40,280 nt of DNA from Condylostoma magnum. Taxonomy: Eukaryota > Ciliophora > Heterotrichea > Heterotrichida > Condylostomatidae. The notes beneath the pieces are model-generated. The model made no database searches. It was not told the origin of the DNA and saw nothing but the letters and a program-made list of their open reading frames with translations. Positions 12,499 to 22,315 of this stretch are shown here, piece after piece. The translations under genes were made by a program, and so were the position numbers. How positions within the stretch are numbered: position 1 is the stretch's first letter; every line of letters starts with the position of its first letter. The stretch spans positions 1-40,280 of the forward strand of contig CAKKTI010000174.1 in assembly GCA_920105805.1 (NCBI GenBank), read 5' to 3'.

Positions 12499-12522
12499 TT
12501 ATTTAAATAATGTAATTTTACC
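12499..12522 (-). promoter_or_regulatory. 24-bp kinase/CCDC112 junction
   Basis: The kinase frame meets TGA at 12525-12523 and, seven codons later, TAA at 12501-12499, which directly touches the ATG of the CCDC112-like gene (12498) in the same frame. If TGA is the kinase stop, the whole intergenic space is these 24 AT-rich bases. If TAA is the stop, there is none. Any terminator, poly(A) site and promoter must overlap coding sequence. Confidence 0.5.
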
Positions 12523-13908
12523 TCATAAATCAATATTCCTAAAGAAGTTTTCCTCGAATGTAGCAAAGTCTTGATAAGGCTCTACTCTCAACTCGGTATT
12601 ATATTGACTACTCAGCTATTTCTGTATCATTTAGTTGATTTTATCATCCTACCTTGGAACTTTTACATGGGATTGATATCACTTTCAAATCTTCTTAACT
12701 AGTTTCTTATTAGCCTGATCTTTTCAGCATTAAACAGCTTTTAAATAATCTTTGATTTATATCATTTTTCTCCCGGCTTGGTCCATAAACTTGAATATTT
12801 TTGATATATTTCACTTCGACTTTTACTTGTTGTGCCGATGCATCTATAAAATTTATTGTTTTGTTGTAACTTCGGAGTTAAGATTAGTATAGTCGGATAT
12901 CAAACTTTCATAATCTTCTTTTAGAATCATTTTATTCATAATTATTTCAAAATTATCACAAGCATGGCTCACTCTATTATTAACTATAGTCTTTTCATGT
13001 TGTTTTATTTAGAATCAATCGTGAAGCAGTAAATCTTTGGCCTTTGGCCTTTTATTAGGGTTACTGGTTAATAATTAACTTATTATATTTTTTCCTTATT
13101 GACTTAGGTTCTTAAGTTTTTCTTGATTGAAATTCCCTTCTATAATCAAATTCCTTAGTTCATTAGAATTATCAGACCAAAAAGGTAAGTCACCAGTTAA
13201 AAGCTGATACATTATAACTCCAACTGCTCAAATATCACATTTTTGGTCATAATTGTGTTTGAATATCTCAGGGGACATATAAGGTAAAGTTCCCACAATT
13301 TCTTATTACCTTTGATTATCCTTCTACTAAACAGCTGAACCAAAATCAATGACTATGTATTGCTTTTAATTATTTGACAGCATTATATTAGCAGGTTTTA
13401 AATCCCTATGAACAATTCCCTTTGAATGTATATAAACTAAGGCTGTTAGTATCTAATGAACAGCATCAGCAGCGTCATTCTCATTAATTACACCAGAGAT
13501 ATCTAATTAATTTTCTAGATTTCCTCCTGTGTAATGTTCCGTTATTATACAAAAGTACTAAGTATTATTGAAAACTTTATATGCTTTTAAAATGTTCTAC
13601 TAATGCATTTGAAATAACAGTCGACATTCTTACTCAAAAAGGGTGTCGTATTGGGAATTAAATTAAATCTTATTTATTTTCTTAGCTGCAAATATACGGT
13701 TGGATTTACGGCTTCTAACCTCGTAGACACTTCCAAATGTGCCTTTGCCTATTTCTTGTATTAAATGGTATTATGAGTTAATGTATCCCTGGATTATTTA
13801 ATAGTCTGAGGTATCTCTTTGCTTTTTAAACTGCTTTATAGGTTAAGGACTCTAATTGCAGATTATTTGGTCTTCTTGATTGATTATATTACTCTAGCAA
13901 CAACCCAT
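12523..13908 (-). CDS. CDPK-like Ser/Thr protein kinase with lipid-anchor N-terminus
   Basis: 461 residues to TGA, or 469 if TGA is read as Trp and TAA stops it. The N-terminus MGCCQS fits N-myristoylation at Gly2 and palmitoylation of the cysteines, so membrane attachment is inferred. The kinase domain (about 50-300) shows the Gly loop GKGTFGSVYE, the AAKK lysine, catalytic HRDLKPANIM, DFGSA, the activation end GTLPYMSPE and CDIWAVG. The Trp of CDIWAVG, nearly invariant in kinases, is encoded by TGA (13230-13228). The C-terminal 150 residues hold at least one degenerate EF-hand-like segment (FKFMDQAGRKMIQIKDY), as in the calcium-dependent kinases abundant in ciliates. Substrate unknown. All catalytic residues are present, so it should be active. 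Confidence 0.85.
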
Positions 13909-14161
13909 TTTTATTGGATTTAATTTCAAAGCCTTGTAAACACCAATAAAAAAGTATCTATAGATAAATTTCTCAGTAATTTTATGTATAAGCTTGATAT
14001 CATTAAGTATAATGCCTTGTAAGTTATATCCTTAATTAACCAGTTTAAAGATAAAATTCGAAAATAATAGTAGAAAAATTACTATAAAAGCTAATTGAAA
14101 GAATATTAGATTATTTAAAGGTAAATAAAATCTGTCAAATAGACTTGATTAGCATTAAACT
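13909..14161. other. Intergenic stretch upstream of the kinase
   Basis: About 250 AT-rich bases lie between the start of the kinase and the end of the small ORF at 14162, both on the minus strand. I see no motif beyond AT-richness. It presumably holds the kinase promoter and the 3' end of the upstream transcript. Confidence 0.4.
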
Positions 14162-14413
14162 CTACAGTAAATTATCATCGTCATCCAAAAACTTCTGACT
14201 AATTTAAACTTATGTCTAATAAATGTCTTCTATCTTTTAAAGAATTTACTCTTTATTAATACTGTAATTAATAAAATCAAACTGTTCTGTAACATAATAA
14301 TCTTCATTAACATTTAACTCTGATATAAAATTATACAATATTTTTACCTATTACTAAAAAAGAAGGAAATACTACCAACAACTCTATGCGTGATTTTTCA
14401 TATAGTTGATCAT
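14162..14413 (-). CDS. Small ORF, or displaced C-terminal exon of the flavoprotein
   Basis: 83 residues from ATG 14413-14411 to TAG 14164-14162. The second half is convincingly protein-like and acidic (ELNVNEDYYVTEQFDF and, at the end, KFLDDDDNLL). The frame differs from that of the flavoprotein, whose candidate stop TGA shares two bases with this ATG (an ATGA overlap). Possible readings are a separate tiny gene, or a C-terminal exon joined by an intron I cannot place: a pyrimidine-rich TTTCCTTCTTTTTTAG lies at about 14369-14384, but removing the usual tiny heterotrich intron length does not restore the frame. No family recognised. Confidence 0.5.
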
Positions 14414-15444
14414 GCAGGATTCTGTAACTCTTTTAATTTCATATCCTCTATGTTATTCTTAAACAGTATAGCTAATTTACCACTAATGACAAAATCATAA
14501 AAGCAAATTATCCCGTAAGATCTTCCCAGAGAAATCGCATAAACTACTTCTTACTTAATCATTTCCTTCATTTATTTCCCCTATATGCATGATAGAAGAT
14601 TTTCAGATACTAATTCAGCCATTTCTTCCGCTTAAAACGCTGTTTTACAGTCATTAATAGCAACACAGTCTCCTATAGCAAAGATATTATCAGTCACTTG
14701 CAGGTACTCATTAGTGATAATCTGCCCCTTTCTATTTATATACTAAGACAGCTTTTTCTGCATATACTGAAGATTATAAGCATTTCCAATACACTTGAAT
14801 ACTAAGTCATACTGTTGCATATTTATCGTATTGATGCAACTTACCATACTCAATCTGACATTTCTCGATACCAATCAATTATAAGCAATGCTCTAAGCTA
14901 GTTTAGGAAATGTGCTAAGAATATTTGTTGATTTTGTAGCTAGTGTTAATTATATATCAGGATATGAGTCTTTAATCTCAGCTGCTATTTCAACTCCAAC
15001 AATTCCGGATCCAACTACTAATATGCTTCTACTACTTTAAATCAACTCAGAAGTTTCTTATAAAAATTCCTGCCTAGTTACTTTTGACTACTCTCTTTCT
15101 TGGCATGGCTTAATCGGCTGAATATAATTAGAGCCAGTAGCTATAACACAATAATCAAAGTATAGTGTTTTCTTCCCATACTCTCCATGCATCTTTACAC
15201 AATTCTGATTAAGCTGATAAATATACCCTATTACCACCTTTATATCATACCAAGTTTCCAACTCCCTGTAATCAAACGTGATATTATCATGGTAATCTGC
15301 ATCTACTATAACTCTTGGAATACTAGGCGTATATTCAAAGTAAGTTTTAAAGTCAATTAAGTACACTTCATACTGCCTATAAACCTTTCTGGCAAGGGTG
15401 ATTCCTGAAAAGCCTGCTCCAAGTATGGCTAATCTTGGCTTCAT
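14410..15444 (-). CDS. AIFM2/FSP1-like FAD-NAD(P)H oxidoreductase
   Basis: 344 residues, slightly shorter than animal AIFM2 (373). The fold signature is clear: FAD-binding GAGFSG at residues 9-14, the ATGSN motif, a second dinucleotide site GSGIVGVEIAAEIK, and the late FAD motif IFAIGDC. SYPDIQLTL corresponds to 'eyPekevtLi' in AIFM2, and AISLGRSYGI to its 'LSMGRNDGV'. Known members use NAD(P)H to reduce quinones (ubiquinone or vitamin K) and protect lipids from oxidation; the same role is inferred here. The animal N-terminal myristoylation glycine is absent (it starts MKPRL), so membrane targeting must differ. The GxGxxG is so close to Met1 that the start is fixed, only 4 bp from the divergent PAF1 start. 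I take TGA 14412-14410 as stop, which matches the family's usual end. Confidence 0.8.
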
Positions 15445-15448
15445 AAAA
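15445..15448. promoter_or_regulatory. 4-bp divergent junction between flavoprotein and PAF1 start codons
   Basis: The sequence reads CAT AAAA ATG: the minus-strand start of the flavoprotein and the plus-strand start of PAF1 are separated by four A residues. Both starts are supported by conserved N-terminal residues close downstream. Any promoter must lie inside the opposing coding regions, and the two leaders must overlap or be nearly absent. Confidence 0.6.
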
Positions 15449-16555
15449 ATGTCAGACAGATAAGTACGCAGGCCCAGTTTCTACAGATCTAAATTCCCTT
15501 TTATTACATCTTTCAAGTTTTATATAGATTTACCTAAAATACCAGCTGAGTAAAAGTTACTAGCTTATCCTTTTGAACCGGATCGCTTTACTAAATTCTA
15601 AATGACATCATTATAAGCAAAATCTAAGCCTACACTACTTCCACCCTTGGACATGGGAATACATATAGACTTAATAAATTCTGATGTATACGAAAACTTG
15701 AATAATGAGAAAATCAATACTAAGGATTTGGAGTTTTTGGAGGAGCCGGAGAAGGTGCAAAAGGCTCAGTAATCAAAATATACACTCAGTACTTCGTAGT
15801 ATCTAAGAAAATCTACCATGGCAGCAGGGCCGTTGACATATGAAAACAAGTAAATTAACACCTAGAATAACTATGATGATGATAGTGATATAGATGCAGA
15901 GACTTTAAAGCCTAAGATTATTGAAGCATTTGAGAAAGATTAATTTAAACATCCAAGAAAACCTAATTTATAGCCTGTTAAAGTATATGATGTAGTTCCT
16001 GAGAAATAGTTTATACATAAGGAGTTTACTGTCTTCAATTTCTATGAACATCCTTATGACTAGGATTATGAAGGGTTTTTAAAGGAATATGATGATGAAG
16101 AGGGAGAACAGATTTTATCTCTTTACTGCAAGCCTAGGAAAAGGCCACATAATGAAATAAGTGAAGTTAATTATGTAAGAAACTATAAAACTATGTAAAA
16201 CTCTGAGTTTGGGTAAAACGACATACTTTTATGGTAGAATGAAGAAAATAATACTTTCTCATATGCACTTTTAGAGCAAAAAATGATGCTTAAGAAGAAA
16301 AAGGTTCCTAAGGGGCTGTTAAACTCTGTCTCCGAGAACCTACCACCAAAAAGGTTGTCATTATAGTTGAGAGATGTTAAAAAGGATGAGCTTATACTGC
16401 AAAAGGAGAAACAACTAGATTGTGAAATGGCAGTTGATGAGGACTTAAGTGATGGGAAATTAGATGCTATGGACGAGGCTGAGGATATTGAACAAGTTAC
16501 GAAGAAGCAAGTTATTGCTAGATTGTTTGGAGATGATTCTGATGAAGATTTTTAG
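15449..16555 (+). CDS. PAF1: PAF1, core subunit of the RNA polymerase II PAF complex
   Basis: 368 residues. The N-terminal block follows metazoan PAF1 step by step: FYIDLPKIPAEQKLLAYPFE (human 'CNSLPDIPFDPKFITYPFD'), DRFTKFQMTSL, then LDMGIHIDLINSDVY (human 'PDLGVTIDLINPDTY'). Next come SQYLRKST (human 'SYLRRTEY'), IIEAFEKDQFKHPRKPNLQP, and a late region EVNYVRNYKT...LLEQKMMLKKKK that corresponds to the human 'YDYKIAREY...RVRLSKRR'. The C-terminus is acidic (GDDSDEDF), a shortened version of the acidic tail of animal PAF1. The complex works in the nucleus on transcription elongation, H2B ubiquitination and 3'-end formation. TAG at 16553-16555 is the stop. The start is ATG 15449, without which the conserved block would be cut short. 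Confidence 0.9.
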
Positions 16556-16730
16556 ATAGATTAAGAAATATTATGGTTTTGTATTGGTAGTATAATGAAA
16601 GCTGAGGTACAAATACAAGGTTTATACAACAAAATATAGCATTTTAATCATTAGTAATTTCTTTTAGTATTGAGCTTACATACTAAAATATTCAGTGCAT
16701 TTAGAATTATTTCTACCATCAATTAAAAAA

Positions 16731-17939
16731 ATGAGCACTGCTTTTAAAGCCTCTGAGAGAGCAACAAATACTCACAATCTTATTGGCTAAGCTATAAGAG
16801 AGCTTCGTCTCCCTGAAAATTTTCCTAAACAAACATATTCCTTTGCAGCTGGTGATCCGACTCTTTGCCCAGATTTCCAGCCGCATCCTGCCCTTATATA
16901 ATCAGTTAAAGACTAGCTAGAAACTAACCTAGGCAACGGATACACTCCATCCGAGGGTAAAACAGACGTAAGACAGTTTATGGCTTAAATGTACAGCACA
17001 GACCACCACTAATTAACTCCAGAAGACATTATATTAGATATAGGAGGCTGCGGAACAATTCATACAGTACTCAATGCGTGTCTTAACCCAGGAGATGTGG
17101 TTCTAGCCCCCCGTCCAGGATTCCCCTTATTCTGGACCTATTCAAGCATGATTGGTTTTGAAATTAAAACATACAACTTAGATTAAGACAAAGACTGGGA
17201 AATTGACATGCAGAGCCTAGAAGCAGCTACTGATGAGAGAACTAAAATGGTTATTATTATAAATCCTTCAAACCCAACCGGTACAGTATGGAGACGTGAG
17301 CATTAGGAAGAGATTATAGAGTATGCTAAAAGGCATAACATAATTTTGCTGTCAGACGAGGTGTACCAAGGCATGTCTTTTGGCAGACCTCATGTAAGCT
17401 TTAAAGACATATGCTAAGACGTACCGACAATACTGATTTCGTCAATAAGCAAGCGATTTTTAGTACCCGGCTGGAGAATGGGATGGATTGTCTTATATGA
17501 CACTTAACAAAAGCTAAGAGATATAAGAACTGCTATAAGAAACATTAAAAACCTGCTACTTCACCCCGTACCTTTCATACAATCCGCCCTTCCTAGTATA
17601 TTCCAACAAGTCCCACAGAGCTGGCATGATGAGCTAATGCAAAAAATTTAAACAAGAGCTGAAATCGTGTACAATAAAGTACAGGAAATCCCTAATTTAT
17701 CCATGAAAATGCCCCATGGTGCTCTTTACTGTATGATAGAAATTGATTTTAACGGTTTAAGCATATCGACTTCTGAGGAGTTTTGCCATAGACTTTGCAA
17801 CGAGTATGGAATCTTAGTGCTACCAGCTGAGACTTTTCTATGGAGCAATGGATTTAGAATAGTACTTACATGCACTATAGAAGCATTGACAGAGTGTATG
17901 ACCAGAGTGCAAGAATTCGTTGATTCTTTAAGAATTTAG
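16731..17939 (+). CDS. Tyrosine-aminotransferase-like class I PLP aminotransferase
   Basis: 402 residues, the usual length for the TAT/ALT branch of fold-type I aminotransferases. Visible motifs are GDPTLCPDFQPHP, GNGYTPSEGKTDVRQF, the glycine turn GGCGTIHTVLNA, PRPGFPLF, INPSNPTGTVW (substrate/PLP contact), LLSDEVYQGMSF (the Asp that binds the pyridine nitrogen) and SSISKRFLVPGWRMGW, where Lys241 forms the Schiff base. The last is the tyrosine-aminotransferase form (KRWLVPGWR). It should move amino groups between tyrosine or related amino acids and 2-oxoglutarate; exact substrate inferred only. TAG at 17937-17939, followed at once by TAA, ends it. The stop of the convergent IFT139 gene begins just 4 bp further on. 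Confidence 0.9.
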
Positions 17940-17943
17940 TAAA

Positions 17944-20900
17944 CTAAGGCCTTACCATAGATCTTGCTCTATCTAAAATTTCTTCCTTTATTTTTGGGTA
18001 GTCTGGATACTTCTTTAAAACTTCCTAGCAGACAGTGATAGCCTAGGTAAACCTACTGTCTTTCATGTAATTAAAAGCCAGTCTGTACCCAATGGATGCA
18101 TTATGAGTGAATTTCCAAGCATCTTCGTAATGTTTACAGGCTTCAATAGAATCGTTTTCCTTTTCCTTGATATACCCTAAAAACTCTCTAGCCTTTCCAC
18201 ACGATTTATTATGTGTAAGGCATTTCTCTAGAATCTAAGTTGCCTCTTCATCGCTATTCCCCTTTATCAGTAAATCAGCATAAATTAGCCACGATCTTTC
18301 AAAATCCTCTGCAAATTCTCCTTAAAACGGCATTTAATTCAGCCTCTATAGCACTTGCATGGCCTCAGCTGGCCTATTCCCTGCTATTTTACCAATCGCA
18401 TATGCAGCGTAAGCAGGTGCAAAGCTAGGATTGTTGCCTATAACATTTTCCAGCCTATTAACTGTCTAATCTGCTCCTCTTCCACTCCTGGCGATTTCAA
18501 CCACTGTTTCTAGTACAACAGACCTCATACTATTACTCTTCATCTTCAACTCATTGAGCAGCTACTGGGCAAATTTCACGTTTTCCTAGTTTATATTCGT
18601 CTCAACCCACAACGGTTCGTTATCTGGGTTTATGTAAACATCAACCATCATCTGTATGCTGGGCTCTCCGTATTCAGAGTCATTCCTGGCCTTATTGAAC
18701 TCTTGCAATGCCTCAACTGCCTTTCCCTAGTATCTCAGTGACAGTCCTTTACAATACGCCAGTCCTGCATCCGAGTGCCTTCCAGCAGTCTTCAGTGCAT
18801 TTTTTAAGTACCCCTCGGCTTTCTCCATCCTTCCAGATCTTCTTAGTAGCTGTATTATCTGAGCTAGCACTCTATAATTATCCGGCTTGTTGTCCAGTTG
18901 TTGCTGGTAGCATGCAATTGCCCTATCAACCTAGTTTTGCTATAACAACTGCTCAGCCATCATAGTCGATGCTTCTTCATTGGCAGGGTCGATTCGGAGC
19001 ATCATTGAGCAAAATTACATGCATTTTTATGCGTCGTTCTTCTGCTGGTTCAGTCGGGCTAGTTGGATTATGCTTTTAGAGTGCATTTCTTCGTAGTTCA
19101 GCGCTTCTTAGTAGTACTATTAGGCCTGGTCTAGGTCCTTTTCCCGTAGTTGTGTGTATTCCCCTAGCATGAAGTTGATCTGAGCTGCTAGCTCCCTGTG
19201 GCCTTAGATCTAATCCGGGGGAATTTCCCTAGCCTGGCTTAATAATTACTTCTGTAATGTCCTAGCGTTCTATAAGGCTGTACTGCAGTCTGGGATTGCC
19301 TGGAGGTTAAGAGGGTCCTCGTCCTTTCTACTGCTTAAGATGACCTTTGCAAGTAGAAGGTAGTTTCTAGCGCCTCTTCCTATTGAGTTTAGGTCGTTTT
19401 AGTCAATCGAGCGTAGGGATTCTTGCAGGATTTCGCTCGCTCTACGGAAATCCTTCAGTTTTAAGTAAAGATTAGCTAGATCAGTTGTTAGCTCAGAACG
19501 GTGGGCATCATTACGCATTGCTGATTCGTAGTATTCAATCGCACGTTTGTAGTCGTGGGTTAGGACAAGAGCACGGCCGATTTCTCGGGTTAGGAATAAA
19601 TCATCGGTTTTTTGACGTAAAGCCTTCTCATATACTTTAATAGCCTCTTCTGGCTCCTAGATCCTCATAAGGGCTTCTCCTAGCAGTAAATAATTTTCTA
19701 CAGAGTCCTCTTACTGTACTATATCATAATAACACTTAGCGTATATTCTCCTACTGCTCATCTAGTTCAAATAAATCTCAGCCTGTGCTATTTTTGCTTC
19801 CTTGAAATGCGGACTATCCGTCTATACACCATTTAGTATATTGATGGCTTACTTTAGGTCATTACGCTTTAATGCCAGTTCTGAATTAGCGATTAACACT
19901 TGCACTTCAGCCTGAGTTCCAGTGAATTCTCCAATAGCATCCTAAATAGTCCTAGTAGCATCCTACAGCTTATCCAGCTCAGCATAGGCCAGAGCCAGAT
20001 TTATGTATATAGCGGCCCTGTCCTCTGTTGATAGGTTTAGAAAAAGTGAAGTTTTCCTAACAACACTGTCATTGGGGTCTCTGACCCCAGGTAATTCTAA
20101 AGCAGCTTCTAATGTTTTCATTGCATCTGCAAATTTCTTCAACTTCATTTCAACTTTTCCCTTAACAAGCATAAACAGAGGATTTTCCCTTATAAGAAAG
20201 TTGCGGGCCAAAGCCTACTCAATAGCCTGTCCGGCTGCTAGGTACTGGTTTCCCTGTATGCTGATCAATGCACTAAGTATAAGTGCATCTATGAAATTAG
20301 GGTCCATCTAGAGACAAATTGATATATGCTTCTACGCCGCTGCAGTTTCATTAGCCACGAATTTAGCCTTTGCCAGTAACAACTAAGCTTCTATAATACC
20401 AGGTATCTACTTAGTCAGAGTTTCCAGTAATTTAGTTCCTCGTATAAGATAATGCGGGGGCTTTGAAGTTTTAGGTAGGGGGCTGAGCCCAATATACTGC
20501 AAATACTCCTTAGACATTTCTAGCAGGAAATCAGGGTTTAGTTGGGTGTAGAACTCGTATCCAGGGTTAAGCTTCTTACTTGCAGCTACATGCAGACTAA
20601 GTGCCTTATCCAGCAATGTCAGAGCTTGCTTCTTATCCTGATTCAGCCTCCACTCAATCATGCTTTACAAAAACACGATTTCCGATGTAGTATTAGCAGT
20701 ATCTATGATTTCAGTCAAGAACTCTAATTACGACGATGCTTCTAGTAACTCTCCCTACTGGATCTTACAGTGGACTTACTTAAGCAAAGGAGTCACATTT
20801 GTTTCGTCCTTGGAAGATGCCTCAGTGAAGGCCTGTATAGCTGCGTTGTAGTCTCCTAGCAGCCTTAGCTGCTCCCCAACCTCTATGACTATCTCAGCAT

Positions 20901-21873
20901 CGTCTGGCCGCAGTCTACGAGCTTGCTGGGTTAGAGAGAGAGTGCCTCTTAGTATAGGTTCCTTACGCCCACTTATTCGGGCCAGGGGCCTGACTATACT
21001 AAGAATTAAATCTGGGTTTTTAGGCTCCTTTTGGTTTATGTTTTCTATCATTTCATTCAGCTTCTCCGAAGCCATTTCATGGTTAGCTTCTCGACTTAAA
21101 AGGTAGAAAATTCATATGCGAAGGGCTTCTATATTGCCAGGACTTATTTAGTTTATACGGAACACCATTTCAAGGATTTAGTCCCAGTCACCTATCATCA
21201 TTAGTACCTTTGCTTTTTCTATCATTACTGGGACGAAGTTGTTAGTCTTTACTAGTATGTCGTTTTGAATTTCTATATTGGCCTTGAAGTTTTTGATTAA
21301 CTCGTTGTATTTTGCAAGGCCTAGCAGGGCATCTAGGTACTTGTAATAAGCCTGATCTCCAGACTCAGATACGATTTTCATGAAGTATTTTTAAGATAGT
21401 GACTTGTTCTCCACATCTGATAGTAAGTGATTCCATCCAGCAACCATCAATGCCAGGAAGTTATTAGGGTTTTAATTAAGTATATGCTCACAAATCTGCC
21501 CACATCTTCCGAATTTCTCAGTATGAGTATAGAATTAACCGGCAAGCAGTAGTGCTTAATCGGAGGCTTGGGATTACATTTATTAAAGTTAAGACTTGTA
21601 ACGTTAAACTGCTTCATAGTCCACATTTCTGCACTTTTTGTGATAATGTATAGCAGCTACTACACAAGCATAATTCGTTTCTCTTCTTTGAATTTACTAC
21701 TCTACTTCTCGAATAGCCTCGGTTATTCCTCCCTCGTTATACAGGGAAAATGATCTCCAGAAGCTTATAATTGGATCAGGACCTTTACGAAGCTCCTCAA
21801 TGCATATAGTGGCTATATGATGCCAGTATTTCTCGCGTATGTAATACTAAATCGCCGCCAAAGTAGTGTCCAT
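17944..21873 (-). CDS. IFT139: IFT139 / TTC21B, retrograde intraflagellar transport subunit
   Basis: 1,309 residues in one frame (human TTC21B 1,316), full of TPR helices. The N-terminus IQYYIREKYWHHIATICIEE corresponds to the human 'INYYCQERYFHHVLLVASE'. The middle has LNPDFLLEMSKEYLQYIG (human 'LNPDFLLEIVMEYLSF'), and the last residues YPKIKEEILDRARSMVRP match the human end 'YPKIRKDILDKARASLRP' exactly in position before TAG 17946-17944. IFT139 is an outer subunit of IFT-A, which returns cargo from cilia and helps membrane proteins enter them. No intron is needed; in-frame 15-nt introns cannot be ruled out by eye. This gene is the strongest single proof that TAG is both Gln (many internal sites) and stop here. 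Confidence 0.93.
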
Positions 21874-21890
21874 TTTTGATTTACGAAATA
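21874..21890. promoter_or_regulatory. 17-bp divergent promoter region, IFT139 / 136-residue protein
   Basis: Seventeen bases (TTTTGATTTACGAAATA) separate the IFT139 ATG on the minus strand from the ATG of the small gene on the plus strand. With so little room, a shared bidirectional promoter and very short leaders are inferred. The spacing equals that at 36576-36592. Confidence 0.5.
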
Positions 21891-22301
21891 ATGTCTTTTT
21901 TGTCTTAATAAAAAGTATTAAAGGATCTGCAAACCCTATATGCTAGGCAAATGTTAGAATAAAGGAAAACTGATTTTGGTTAGTTGAGAATCAGTGGTAC
22001 TAAGGGACAATTTTCCCATATAAATCGATGCAAATCACATAGACTATTTCTAACTAATTCACCTAAGTCTAATGATATAAGTTAGAGCATTACTTATATA
22101 GCAACTCCTATGCATAATTAGTATGAAAGAATGGCTAATTAAAATGTAGTAATCGCCCCATTTAGTGAGAGGTTTATGCCAAAGAAGGATAAAAATATAC
22201 TACCAACTATTCAAGGTAATCGGAAATTTTTGTTTGATAAAAGCCCTGTTAATAAGACTAGGAAGAAAGGAAGGGTTAGAAGGAACAAATTTGTTCATTA
22301 A
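21891..22301 (+). CDS. Small basic protein, unknown function
   Basis: 136 residues from ATG 21891 to TAA 22299-22301. It starts MSFLSQQKVLKDLQTLYARQ, probably a short helix, then becomes polar and disordered. It has a proline/lysine section FSERFMPKKDKNILPTI and a very basic end (KTRKKGRVRRNKFVH) that could be a nuclear localisation or nucleic-acid binding tail. There is no Cys cluster or membrane segment. I do not recognise a family. It is divergent from IFT139 across 17 bp and may share its promoter; if so, a cilium-related role is conceivable but this is only guilt by association. Its stop lies 14 bp from the stop of the convergent EF-hand gene. Confidence 0.65.
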
Positions 22302-22315
22302 GATAGTTATTATTC

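Noticed and set aside
14360-14390. A classical intron with polypyrimidine tract in the flavoprotein
   Set aside because: TTTCCTTCTTTTTTAG looks like a 3' splice site, but GT-AG choices of the tiny length typical for heterotrichs do not restore the frame; kept only as an open question.
18240-21753. Plus-strand frames opposite IFT139
   Set aside because: Antisense shadows of TPR coding sequence; no family features, and IFT139 is aligned along its whole length on the other strand.
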